NCBI GenBank assembly: GCA_016125185.1
Contig: WGMG01000006.1
Span: 1,550,001-1,614,000, forward strand
DNA length: 64,000 nt
Source of the DNA: Armatimonadota bacterium
Lineage (GTDB): Bacteria; Armatimonadota; Fimbriimonadia; Fimbriimonadales; Fimbriimonadaceae
Direction of reading: 5' to 3'
The notes under the pieces are model-generated. The model was given only the letters and a program-made list of their open reading frames with translations, was not told where the DNA came from and did no database searches. Positions 21,919 to 31,600 of the stretch are shown piece after piece. The position numbers and the translations under genes were made by a program. Within the stretch, counting starts at the first letter, position 1. Each line of letters opens with the position of its first letter.

Positions 21919-22971
21919 GTGCCAGATTGTGTTGTCGGTGTGGATTTAGGCGGGACCAATGTCCGGGCTTGTGCGTATTACGAGAACGGAGAGCCAGCCG
22001 GTCGCAAGTTTGAAAACCCCTCGCGGGGACAGGATGGGGTCGTCGCCGTCATCGACGCCGTCGCCGCCACAATCCAGCAGGCCATCGCCAGCGCCGAGTC
22101 GCCGCCCAAAGCATTCGGACTCGCCATTCCTGGGCACGTTGACCACAAACACGGCATCGTCCGCTGGTCGCCCAACTTTGGCAAGGAGATCAACGGCGTA
22201 TTCGAACCGTGGAAGGATGTTCCCGTCCGCGAACCGCTCTCCAAGCTCGTCGATCTGCCGATGTTTATGGACAACGACGCCAACATGGCCGCCCTAGGCG
22301 AATACCGCTTCGGCACGGGCAATAACAGCGCCAAGGCGTTTGTCATGTTCACCCTTGGCACCGGCATCGGCAGCGGCATCATCCTTTCTCCCGAGTCGGT
22401 CCTGGGCGATGCCCGCGGTCCACTCGTCGTCGTTGGTGGAAACCATGGCGGTGCGGAACTCGGACACACGATCATCAACGCCGACGGATTGGACTGCACT
22501 GCCGGGACCTATGGCACCCTCGAAGCCTACTGCCAGCGTGACGCAATCATCCGTCGCGCCCAATACAAGCTTCAGCGGGGCCGCGAAAGCCTGATGACCG
22601 ACCTGGTGGAAGGCGATTTCAGCCGCATCACTCCGCGCCTCATCTCGGAAGCCTGCGACCAAGGCGATGTCGTCGCCCAAGAAGTCTTCCGTGAGATCGG
22701 CACCTTCCTCGGTGTCGGCATCGCCAACGCCATCAACACCTTCGCGCCGGAGATTCTCGTCATCGGCGGTCAGGTGAGCAAGGCAGGCAAATGGATCATG
22801 GAGCCCGCCGTAGTTTCCGCCCGAAACAACGCGATTTCATCCCTCTTCAATGACTGCACCATCGTCGCTGCAAAACACATCGAAGACGCCGGCATGCTCG
22901 GCGGCGCCGCCCTGGCCCTCGAGGGACTTAAGTGGAATACCGGTTCCTCGCACCAAGGCAGGGACTACTAA
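21919..22971 (+). CDS. ROK-family sugar kinase (glucokinase-like)
   Basis: 350 residues, GTG start, with TAAACT seven bases upstream (leaderless pattern). The ATP-phosphate motif VVGVDLGGTNVRA, the sugar-binding MDNDANMAALGEY with catalytic Asp, and the GTGIGSGI loop mark an active ROK kinase. The ROK zinc motif CxCGxxGCxE is degenerate here (CTAGTYGTLE): only the first Cys remains, with the His of GAELGHT. So zinc binding is probably lost. It should phosphorylate glucose or a similar hexose. Confidence 0.9.
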   Translation: MPDCVVGVDLGGTNVRACAYYENGEPAGRKFENPSRGQDGVVAVIDAVAATIQQAIASAESPPKAFGLAIPGHVDHKHGIVRWSPNFGKEINGVFEPWKDVPVREPLSKLVDLPMFMDNDANMAALGEYRFGTGNNSAKAFVMFTLGTGIGSGIILSPESVLGDARGPLVVVGGNHGGAELGHTIINADGLDCTAGTYGTLEAYCQRDAIIRRAQYKLQRGRESLMTDLVEGDFSRITPRLISEACDQGDVVAQEVFREIGTFLGVGIANAINTFAPEILVIGGQVSKAGKWIMEPAVVSARNNAISSLFNDCTIVAAKHIEDAGMLGGAALALEGLKWNTGSSHQGRDY

Positions 22972-22991
22972 AGGTAATCTAGGACAAGCAC

Positions 22992-24221
22992 ATGACCGAA
23001 GTGATCATGCCCAAGATGGGCGACGGAATGGAAGAAGGCACGCTCAACGAGTGGCTGAAGAAAGACGGCGAGAAGGTGAAGTCGGGCGAAGTGATCGGTA
23101 CGATCCAGACCGACAAGGCGACGCTCGAACTGGAAGCTCCCGCGAGCGGCGTCCTGACCGGCATCTTGCTCCAAGCGGGCGGCACTGTACCCGTCGGCAA
23201 GGCCATCGCCGCCATTCTAAAGGATGGCGAGTCGCTTCCGTCCGGTTGGGGCTCGGGCTCTTCGACTCCGGCTGCACCCGCCGCCGAAGCCGCTCCCGTT
23301 GCTGAGGCTCCTGCGACTGCTTCTGCTCCGGTCGCCACCACGGCAGTTTCCGAGCGCATTAAGGCTTCTCCGCTGGCCAAAAAGATCGCCAGGGATCGAG
23401 GCATCGATCTTGCCGGTATCACCGGTTCCGGTCCCGACGGCCGCATCGTGCAGAAGGACGTTTTGGGCGCGACTCCCGGCTCCGCTCCGGCTCCCGCCGC
23501 CACCAAGGCGCCGGCATTCGCTCCGATTGCCGCATCTGCCGAAGACACGACATTCCCGCTCAACAAGATTCGCCAAATCACCGCCAAGCGAACCCAGGAG
23601 AGCAAACAGCAGGTTCCCCACTTCTACGTCACTGTCGAGGTCGACGTCGAGAAGATTCTCGCCCTTCGCGAAATGTTCGAAGAAGAGGAGAGCGGCAAGG
23701 TTTCCATCAATGACTTCGTGGTGAAGGCCTCGGCCCTCGCCCTGCGCGACATGCCTCAGGTGAACGCGGCCTTCCAAGGCGACAAGCTTCTGATTCATGG
23801 AGGCGTGCACATCGGAATCGCGGTAGCGCTGGAAGATGGTCTCACGGTCCCCGTCGTTAAGAACGTCGACCTTAAACCGCTTCGCCAGATTAATGCCGAA
23901 GTACGCGATCTCGCCAAGCGCGCCAAGGACAATAAGCTGTCGATGGACGAGCTTTCTGGTTCGACCTTCAGCATCTCGAATATGGGAATGCTTGATGTCG
24001 ACAACTTCCTCGCTATCGTCAATCAGCCCAACGCCGCCATCGTCGCCATCGCGTCGGTGCGCAAGCGAGTGGTGGTGAACGACGAAGGCGAAATCGAGGT
24101 TCGAAGCAAGATGAACATCACCGGCTCGTTCGATCACCGAGTGGCCGACGGCGCAATCGGCGCCAAGTTCATCAACGTGATCAAGAGCTACCTTGAGAAC
24201 CCGACGCGTCTGCTTCAGTAG
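22992..24221 (+). CDS. 2-oxo acid dehydrogenase E2 component (dihydrolipoyl acyltransferase)
   Basis: 409 residues. Lipoyl domain 1-80 with the lipoylated Lys42 in QTDKATLE; an Ala/Pro linker; E3/E1-binding domain (KASPLAKKIARDRGIDLAGITGSG split around 118-150); catalytic domain with SFDHRVADG (His382, Asp386). It carries acyl groups from E1 to CoA, as in the pyruvate dehydrogenase complex. No E1 or E3 gene is nearby in this window. It follows the ROK kinase by 20 bases and could share its transcript. The 3' end overlaps the convergent gene by 7 bases. Confidence 0.93.
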   Translation: MTEVIMPKMGDGMEEGTLNEWLKKDGEKVKSGEVIGTIQTDKATLELEAPASGVLTGILLQAGGTVPVGKAIAAILKDGESLPSGWGSGSSTPAAPAAEAAPVAEAPATASAPVATTAVSERIKASPLAKKIARDRGIDLAGITGSGPDGRIVQKDVLGATPGSAPAPAATKAPAFAPIAASAEDTTFPLNKIRQITAKRTQESKQQVPHFYVTVEVDVEKILALREMFEEEESGKVSINDFVVKASALALRDMPQVNAAFQGDKLLIHGGVHIGIAVALEDGLTVPVVKNVDLKPLRQINAEVRDLAKRAKDNKLSMDELSGSTFSISNMGMLDVDNFLAIVNQPNAAIVAIASVRKRVVVNDEGEIEVRSKMNITGSFDHRVADGAIGAKFINVIKSYLENPTRLLQ

Positions 24222-25135
24222 CGCAGATCGATCGACTCGTTTGCAACCGCGATCTTGACTGGCGAAACTTCCATCTCAACGATGGCGCTTTCGACCGCCA
24301 GCACCTCATGGTCCATGGCGTGGACCAGATTGCGGGCGCTCTCCAGAATGGGCGAAATCGCCAGATAAGGATTCTTGTCGATCTGCATGGTGCATTCGCC
24401 CATCGACCGCATCAGTTCGATAGCGAGCGCCTCCTGAGCCGCCAACTGCTGGATGTGGCTTCGCAAATGCTCTCGCCTCAACAACTGCTTCTCCAAAACC
24501 GAAATATTCTTCTCGATATACTGCCGGGTCGCCAGATTGGTCGTCTGTCGCAACTCGGATCGTTTTTCTTCCAACGGCCCTTTCGGATCGTGGCCCGCCA
24601 AGCGATCGAGTTCGCTTTGGAGGTCGGCTCGTTTGGCCTTGGCCTCGATCTCAGCGTGAAGCAGATCCTTCAGCATGACCGACATTTCTTGGTATTCGTC
24701 GGATTCCAGACGTGCCCGCATGACGGCAGCCAGAGCCTCGGCGTAAACCATTACCGACTTTCCACCGCTAACCGTTTCGAGAAAGTGATCTACGTCGTCG
24801 ACCTTAATCACCAATCGGTCGGGCCGATTCGGGTCGCCTCGGCGTCCCCAAAGCCTCTGCGAGAAGTGTGCAACTCCAGCAAAGGCCACCATCGGGAGAA
24901 AAAGGAAGCTTCCAAGACCCAACGTTGCAAGTGTAATGACGAAGAGTATCCCGGAAGCCGCCCAGAGATAAGTCATATTGATTTCGCCCGCAACAACCTT
25001 TGCACCGAGTCTCTCGAGGTGGGTCTTTGGCTCTTCCGGACGGAGTCTCCTGGTGCGGCTCGTGATGACGGAATGAATACCGCCCTTGGGGAAGGACCCC
25101 CGCGCATATGTCGGTTCAAAACTATCCGAATTCAT
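24215..25135 (-). CDS. Membrane protein with a long coiled coil, unknown function
   Basis: 306 residues from ATG 25135, which has GGAGAG about 5 bases upstream; an in-frame TTG at 25165 lacks such a site. A pair of adjoining hydrophobic segments (about residues 55-90) forms one or two membrane helices. The C-terminal 190 residues are charged and strongly helical (e.g. LLHAEIEAKAKRADLQSELD), suggesting coiled coil. No domain is recognised. The gene stands alone and converges with the E2 gene. Confidence 0.75.
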   Translation of the reverse strand: MNSDSFEPTYARGSFPKGGIHSVITSRTRRLRPEEPKTHLERLGAKVVAGEINMTYLWAASGILFVITLATLGLGSFLFLPMVAFAGVAHFSQRLWGRRGDPNRPDRLVIKVDDVDHFLETVSGGKSVMVYAEALAAVMRARLESDEYQEMSVMLKDLLHAEIEAKAKRADLQSELDRLAGHDPKGPLEEKRSELRQTTNLATRQYIEKNISVLEKQLLRREHLRSHIQQLAAQEALAIELMRSMGECTMQIDKNPYLAISPILESARNLVHAMDHEVLAVESAIVEMEVSPVKIAVANESIDLRY

Positions 25136-25545
25136 CTCGCTCTCCGTGCGATGTTTCGACGCCAATCCTTGGCGTTTATGGTGTTAGCATATCACGAATC
25201 CTCGTCTGAAGGCGACTTTCCGAATTTCTAGATGGCGGAACACATCTCGCGTCACACTCGGCAAGAAGTCGTTTTGGCGCGTATTCCCTGTTCTTGTTTT
25301 TGACGTGCAGTATTCAATTTGCAACTGATTTAGGACTGTAGGCCCGTTCTAAGTTAGCCCAGTTTGAAGAGTCGTAAAACGACTCGAAGGGCTGGGTTTG
25401 GTGTTCAAAACAATAAAGAGTCCGAGGAGCGAAGTCGAAGACCCGCCGAGCAAAACGAGGAAGAGCCCTCAGAAAATGCCCCACGCACCGTGACACAAGC
25501 GTGACGAAATTCATACATCGCATCTTTTCGTATTAGACTGTCTAA
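25136..25545. other. Intergenic region between divergent genes
   Basis: No convincing gene. It contains one hairpin: GAGTCGT (25369-25375) with ACGACTC (25379-25385), extended by AGCCC (25356-25360) with GGGCT (25389-25393). A TATGCT box on the minus strand (25191-25186) may serve the membrane protein. At the right end TAGACT (25534-25539) lies 6 bases before the next ATG. Confidence 0.5.
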
Positions 25546-26841
25546 ATGCTGACGATTCGGCTCGGCCATACGTGCGAGGTCCTCAGGGACGGCGTTCAAA
25601 TTGGCCCGTGGCCATGCGAGTCAGCCCTGATTCTGCTTTGGGGTCTTGCCCATGAGGGAACCCGTTGGTCGGCCCGAAGCGAAGTTGCCGCCAAGCTTTT
25701 TCCCACTGGCGACCAAGCCAAGAGAATGAACGCCCTTCGCCAATGCATTCTTCGCCTCCGAAATTGGATCGGCGACGACGAACTCGAAGTCCACCCGCGA
25801 TTCATCCGGCTGAGCCCTGGCAAGTGGAGCCTCGAAATCGAGGAAGGTGAAGCTGCCGACCTCTGTGAAATCATTCCCTGGATCGAGCATCCGTGGATCG
25901 ATGAGATACGCCGACGTCGGAGAACCGCCGCCGCGCGCTCAGCCGTATCGCCGATGGCTGGTCTCATCCATTCCATTGAGCAAGTCGCCAAAGACGACGT
26001 CGATGCCGCCCGCGGCTTATTCGTCTCGGCCTACGATCTGGCCGATTCGTTCAGTGTTCAAGAGTTTTACGACCTTGCATCCATTCTTCGGCCCCTTCAA
26101 ACGGCCTCTCCTTTCGCCGCCGAGTTTCGCATCGCCTGCGCTTGGATGAGTTATCGAAACGGGCATATCGAGGAGTCCGTTCGGCAGGCCAAACTGGCCG
26201 AACAGTCCACGCAAAGACCCGAAGTCCTGGCCCAAGCCGCAAGCCTCCGCTACTACGCGGGCATCGAACGAAACGACGACAAAGAGATCGCCGCCGCTCG
26301 TCGTCGACTTCTCGAAACGAACCTCGCCTACAACATCGACCACATCGACATGTGTCTGTTTTGGAACAAAGGACTCTTCGCCGAAGCCATCGAAGCCCGC
26401 AGTAAAGCGATCACCCGACTTCACGAATCCCCACGCAATCATCAACTAAACTTCTGGCTGAACTCAGGCTATTTTGCTTCGGACTATGGCGATCGTGGCG
26501 CGTGCCGAGAGGCGTGCGAGGAGGCAGCCAAGCTGATCGTCCCAAGTCTGGACGGTGGGCACCTGATAACCTACCATAATGTGCAGGCCAAAATGCACCT
26601 GCTGGAGCACAACGCATATGCGGCTCAGCGGTCGCTCGGCGAGGCAAGAGATATCTTCCGACGCTTCGGTCGCAAAATCAGCGCGCTCTACATCCAGGAA
26701 ACCCAGAGCGAAGTCACGGCCGCGTTGGGCCAGTACGAGCGCGCCCGCGCCGAATGGGGCGGCTTCTTCCAGCGGCGGCGTTCCATCGGAATGTCCATCA
26801 CCGCCCGCCTCCAACGCCAGCAGAGCCGAGTCCTGGTCTAA
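25546..26841 (+). CDS. SARP/BTAD-like winged-helix and TPR protein
   Basis: 431 residues. The N-terminal 95 residues look like the OmpR-type winged helix of SARP regulators: a beta start (TIRLGHTCEVLRDGVQIG), then WSARSEVAAKLFP and NALRQCILRLRNWIG, where a short recognition helix would lie. The rest is helical with TPR-like repeats (e.g. EESVRQAKLAEQS, AEAIEARSKAITRLHESP). A role as a transcription regulator that senses protein partners is an inference. TAGACT six bases before the ATG suggests a leaderless mRNA. Confidence 0.65.
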   Translation: MLTIRLGHTCEVLRDGVQIGPWPCESALILLWGLAHEGTRWSARSEVAAKLFPTGDQAKRMNALRQCILRLRNWIGDDELEVHPRFIRLSPGKWSLEIEEGEAADLCEIIPWIEHPWIDEIRRRRRTAAARSAVSPMAGLIHSIEQVAKDDVDAARGLFVSAYDLADSFSVQEFYDLASILRPLQTASPFAAEFRIACAWMSYRNGHIEESVRQAKLAEQSTQRPEVLAQAASLRYYAGIERNDDKEIAAARRRLLETNLAYNIDHIDMCLFWNKGLFAEAIEARSKAITRLHESPRNHQLNFWLNSGYFASDYGDRGACREACEEAAKLIVPSLDGGHLITYHNVQAKMHLLEHNAYAAQRSLGEARDIFRRFGRKISALYIQETQSEVTAALGQYERARAEWGGFFQRRRSIGMSITARLQRQQSRVLV

Positions 26842-27734
26842 AGATTCAACAGCCAGGCGTACGCCTCGTCGTCTCCCGTCGGAGCGGTTCCTTCGACCAA
26901 GCTCCATCGCTCGACATGGGTATCGGACGATTTGCCCGGCAAGATCGTCTGCAGCGGGGCCAAGGATTCGACTTCCAGCATCCCCGCCTTGGTGTAGCTC
27001 TCGAAGTTGCATCCGCGATCCGGCAACGATTCACCATGATAGGTATAGAACCGCTTCACAAAGGTGAAGCAAAGATTTGAGTAAGCCGCCAAGCCCGCCG
27101 TCACGAATGCACCGAACTTCGTTGGATTCGGGTCATCGGTTGAGCGAAGTCGAATGACCTTGCGGCCCCAGGTGTACCGTGGGTCAGTCATCTCCGTATA
27201 GCCCCACAATGCGATGTTCTGGATGGGCAGAAGGTTATCGTCCGCCTGCGGCCGCGTCGGGTTATGCGGAATCAGGCATTCCCCACCGGGTTCCATCACC
27301 GTAATCGCCCACGGGGCCAGCGTCGCTTCGTATACACCGCGATTCGTAACCACGTGACCGATCTCGAAATATCCGTCACCCACATAAATCTCTATCGTCT
27401 TCTGGATGTGGAACTCGTCAACCGGACTAGAAAGTCGAAGAAACCGCTTCCCTTTCTTCGTCACTTCCTCGATCTCGACCGGAAAGGAGTCGGACGTACA
27501 AGTCTTCCGCTTGTCCTCCGGCCCGATCCACAGCCGATGCCCACCATATGATCGATAGGGTCCGCCTTTATGTCCTGCGTGCTCCTTGCGGACCAACAGC
27601 ATGTTTGGCCCGCCTTCCCGGCCGAAATAGAGAATGCGAGGGCCAACCTCGGTCGTCACAACCATCTTCAAATCGCCCGTTCGTAGGACGATACAGCCGT
27701 CGAAACCGGCTAAAGAACACCGCTCGGAAGTCAC
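26838..27734 (-). CDS. DUF4380-like protein (galactose-mutarotase-like fold)
   Basis: 298 residues from GTG 27734. This start has TAGGCT seven bases upstream, matching the leaderless pattern, and avoids overlap with the divergent PEP-CTERM gene; the frame stays open to 27926. Features include GPRILYFGREGGPNML, GGHRLWIGPED and APWAITVMEPGGECLIP, which resemble DUF4380 proteins and, more distantly, aldose-1-epimerases. A carbohydrate-binding role is likely but the reaction is unknown. It converges with the SARP-like gene, overlapping by 4 bases. Confidence 0.7.
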   Translation of the reverse strand: MTSERCSLAGFDGCIVLRTGDLKMVVTTEVGPRILYFGREGGPNMLLVRKEHAGHKGGPYRSYGGHRLWIGPEDKRKTCTSDSFPVEIEEVTKKGKRFLRLSSPVDEFHIQKTIEIYVGDGYFEIGHVVTNRGVYEATLAPWAITVMEPGGECLIPHNPTRPQADDNLLPIQNIALWGYTEMTDPRYTWGRKVIRLRSTDDPNPTKFGAFVTAGLAAYSNLCFTFVKRFYTYHGESLPDRGCNFESYTKAGMLEVESLAPLQTILPGKSSDTHVERWSLVEGTAPTGDDEAYAWLLNL

Positions 27735-27840
27735 GTCCAATAGCCTACTCGATTCTTTTTTTCGGTTTTGTTGGAACGATCCGGTACTTTCGTGCATTGT
27801 GGTTATGTCCCGTGGCCACCGGACTTTCAGAGGAGAAAAC

Positions 27841-28593
27841 ATGAAAACACCATTTGTGCACGTAGCACTTGGCGTCGTCGTTTTTGGGCTCGTACCGGTC
27901 GCATCGGCCGATATGTTTACGGTCACGGTCGAGAATCTCGGCCCTCAGCCGCTCAGCCCGATGATAGGCATTGCGCATAATTCTTCGTTCGACATTTTCA
28001 CCGAGGGGCAAACGGCTTCGCTGGGCATCAAGAAGATCGCCGAAGGCGGCGACACGTCCGCGATGGAATCGATCGTCGCAGCCGCAGGCTCCGACATTGG
28101 TGGCTGGGGCAAAGTCGCTGGTGGCCCGCTGGGTACCGGTGACATCCGATCCTTCACCATTTCGACCGACTCAGACCACCCGTGGTTCTCGTTCGCGATG
28201 ATGTTAGGCAAAACCAACGACGGATGGCTGGGTATCGGAGCTGGCGACGGCGCGCTCAACCTGTACTCGGGCATGACCGCAGTTGGCGGCATGTACCTGG
28301 CGAAGGGTGCCGACGCTTGGGACGCTGGCACTGAACTGAACACTCAGAACGCCGCTGATCTCGGCTTCCTCGGCGGCTCTGGCAATCCGGCCGACACCGA
28401 TAGCAATCTCATCCGCCACCACGCAGGAATCATCCCCAATGTCGGCGACAGCTGGCAGCAGATGCCGGCATGGACTCAGGACCAGAATTTGGCCCGAGTC
28501 ACGATTGCTCCGGTTCCTGAACCCGCATCGCTCGCCGTTCTCGGCATCGGCGCGCTCGCGCTCGTGCGACGACGCCGCAACAAGGCATCCTAG
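27841..28593 (+). CDS. Spondin-domain protein with PEP-CTERM sorting signal
   Basis: 250 residues. A signal peptide (cleavage near ASAD, residue 24) precedes a spondin_N-like domain (FTVTVENLGPQPLSPMIG, then FDIFTEGQTASLGIKKIAEGGD). The C-terminus is a textbook PEP-CTERM tail: VPEPASLAVLGIGALAL followed by RRRRNKAS. Such proteins are sorted by an exosortase and end on the surface or in extracellular matrix. AGAGGAG lies 5 bases before the ATG. No exosortase gene is in the window. A bidirectional terminator follows. Confidence 0.92.
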   Translation: MKTPFVHVALGVVVFGLVPVASADMFTVTVENLGPQPLSPMIGIAHNSSFDIFTEGQTASLGIKKIAEGGDTSAMESIVAAAGSDIGGWGKVAGGPLGTGDIRSFTISTDSDHPWFSFAMMLGKTNDGWLGIGAGDGALNLYSGMTAVGGMYLAKGADAWDAGTELNTQNAADLGFLGGSGNPADTDSNLIRHHAGIIPNVGDSWQQMPAWTQDQNLARVTIAPVPEPASLAVLGIGALALVRRRRNKAS

Positions 28594-28605
28594 TCCCCAC
28601 CTCCA

Positions 28606-28649
28606 AAAAGAAGTAAGGGCGGCCCACATCGGGTCGCCCTTACTTTTTT
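28606..28649. terminator. Bidirectional terminator between convergent genes
   Basis: GTAAGGGCG (28613-28621) pairs with CGCCCTTAC (28635-28643), with A-rich sequence on the left and six T on the right. It serves both the PEP-CTERM gene (plus) and the giant repeat-protein gene (minus). Confidence 0.9.
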
Positions 28650-28665
28650 CCGAAAGCCTAATGGC

Positions 28666-31600
28666 TTACTTGCCGATACGCCACTGGTAGTTCAGTCGCG
28701 CGACCCAGTCGTTGGTTCCGGCCAGCGTCTTGTCCGTGTTCTGCAACCAGCCCTGGTTGCCCACCGAGAAGCTGAACACCTGGTTGGTGGAAGGCTTCTG
28801 GTCGAAGCTGAAACCGAACTTCACATACGAATTTCGACCGGCGGTGCTATCGTTCTGCTCGATACCATAGAACAGCGAAACCGGCGAACCTGACGCCTTG
28901 AACAGCGACATGTTGATGCCCGACGTTCGTCGCGTCGTAAACAGCGTGTCATCTCGCATTTCGTCGAACTGACCGCCAAACGTGAAATTCTTACCCGCCG
29001 AGTAGTCCGCTCGCCAGATGTTTCGTCGCTGCGCCATCGGAGTCGTACCCAAAACGATGTTCGGGTTGTACGGCCCTTCTGGATTCGTCTGAATCGTATT
29101 CGTCAACTGGAATCCCGGCGAAACCTGCCACTTCACTTGGTAGTCGCGGATCGCGTATTCCTTGTTGTCCGGCAGAAGTCGCTGCTTGTACGTGAACGAA
29201 GCCGAGAGCGGAGCCTTGTTTGTAAAGTCCGTCTTGACCTGATACGTTCGGTCGATCGCCCGCTGACCTTGTTGGTCCACCTGACCTCGGTACTGATAGC
29301 CGACGCCGTACTTACCAACGTGCGACTCGAACGAGGACGCCACGTCTTCCTTCAGCCATCGGCTGTTGTCCGATGACATGTAAGTATTAACGTTCAGCTT
29401 ACAGGCTTGGAAAAAGCCCAGTTCGAACGGCTTGTTGGTCGCCAGCGCGAAGCTCGAGAATGCTTGGGTTCGACCAATCTGGTCGTCCCAGGTGTTCGCC
29501 GAGTTCGCGTATCCAAACGTCGTACCGTTCAGATCCGCGCCGGTCACTGCCGTCAGAGCTTGTCCCGGCTTGTAGGCCGCCGGATTGTTGCCGAAGGCAA
29601 ATCCGGTGCTGGCAAAGCCCGACGTCTCGCCGGTCAGTTGGCGAACATAGCCGTAGCTCATCCGCACACCCTTACCGAAATCCCACCAGAAGCCGTAGTT
29701 TCGCTTTGTCTCGTCGTTGCTATCGCCGCTTCGGTCGATACTCGTGTCCGTCACGCTCACGCCTACATTCTTCGAAAGCTGAGTGCTGATCGTGTTCGAG
29801 TTAACGTCTTCCTTGTTGCCGTCACTAAAGTTGGTTTTCGTCTGCTCGGTTCGGAACGATGTGTTCTTATCGATCTTCGTTTCCAGTGCGATGGAGGTCT
29901 TATCGTAGTCTGGCGTCGCGTTGGTGCCGTCGTACTGCTGCTTCTCCTTCGTAAAGGACAGCGAGGACGTGCCGAACTTGCGCGTGATGTACATGCGCTC
30001 CAACGAAGCCGCCAAAATCGTGCTGTTCGACGTTCGATCGACCTGGTTGACCTGCGTAAATCCGAATTGCGTGTTCTTATCCAGATTCAAACCGAGGTTA
30101 AGAAGATCGTTCTCCTTCAATTCGGTCGTCGAATCGTTGAAGGCGCTCGAATTCGTGTATTCGAGCTTCATGTTCTTCAACGGCGCAAACTTCAGGCTCG
30201 CATCGGTCTCCTTGAAGCCGACAAGCGAAGCAAGCATCGCCTTCTCCGGGTCAACTAGCTGACCGGCAATGCCAAAATCCTGACCAACATTTCGTTGGTT
30301 GTACGTAGCCTCGATCCCCTGGCCACTATAGGACAGCTTGGTTCGATCCAGGCCGGACTGTCCGTACTTGGCCGTCAGGATGCTCGCATCGAGTTTGCCC
30401 TTCTTGCCCATATCGAAGTTCATGCCGAGATCGGTTCGGCTCAGACCCGCGACGGAGCCGAGGATGTTCTGTTCGAAGCCCATCAGGCTCGTCACTTCCG
30501 TGAACTTACTTCCGAGGTTAAGCTTGCGAAGATTGAACTTCAGGCCCTTGGCCGAGTAATCCAAGGTATCCAGGCCGCCATGATCATTCGCGCCGCTCAG
30601 CGACGTCGACGAGATCGTCAGCGACTTGTCCTTGCCCGGTTGGAGATTGAAAGTCGTGTTGTCGCGTGAAATTCCCGCCGACCGGCCAAAGTTTCCTCGC
30701 TCGGCTCCGGCGTTGACGGCGGCACCCTTGTACATGTCGCCAATCGCCTTGATGTTCGCGTCCGTTTCGGCTGCGTTCAGCGAGCTAAAGCGGTTAAATC
30801 CAGTGTCGGCCGAAATCGAGGACGACTCCAGGCTCCAAGTCTTGCCCTTCAGACCGATGTCATGCTTGTCCAGTCCACCGCTGGTGTCTCCGACCGTGCT
30901 CTGAGCAAAGGTCAGGTTCATGTCCTTGCCGACAATGCCCTTCGTCAGGTTGAAGCTTTGCCGCTTCAGACCTGCTTCCAGTCCGAAAGCCGCTCGATCG
31001 GCCTCAAACCGATTGAATCCCTTATCGACCGACTGCGTGGTGTACTCAAAACCAAACTTCGTGCTGTCGAATCCCATCTTCGACTGGTGGATCGCCAGCG
31101 TCTTCTCGGTGTCCTCGACCGTCGAAGTTGTGTACGACATCAAACCGAAAGCCGTCTTCAGGTTCGCGACATCGCTTGAATTTCGGATCGCTTGCGACTG
31201 CGACATCTTTTGCCAGTCGGCAACGCCAAGGTCCTTAAAGCGTGTGAAGCCTCGTTCGACCTCATTGGTCGAGTGCGAAAAAGTCAGGCCACCGTTATTC
31301 ATTGCGTAAGACGAAGCCTTGATGCCCGCCGTGCCGTCCATCACCGAACTCTGCGCCGCCGAGAACTTCAGACCGCCGAGATTGAGGTCAGACAAGCCGA
31401 CGCCCTGACGCTTCAAGCCTTTCTCGCGGTTGAACGCCGCAACTTGATCGTCGGTGTAGCCAGAATCCTTCACCGCATTAAACGCGGAGAAACTCTTGCT
31501 GATGTCCTGGATATTGGCCGTCAGCTTCGCGCCGCCGCCCAGAGCGTAGTTAAACTGCTGGACGAGGAACGATGAACTGCCCTCGGTGCTGGCCGATTGC

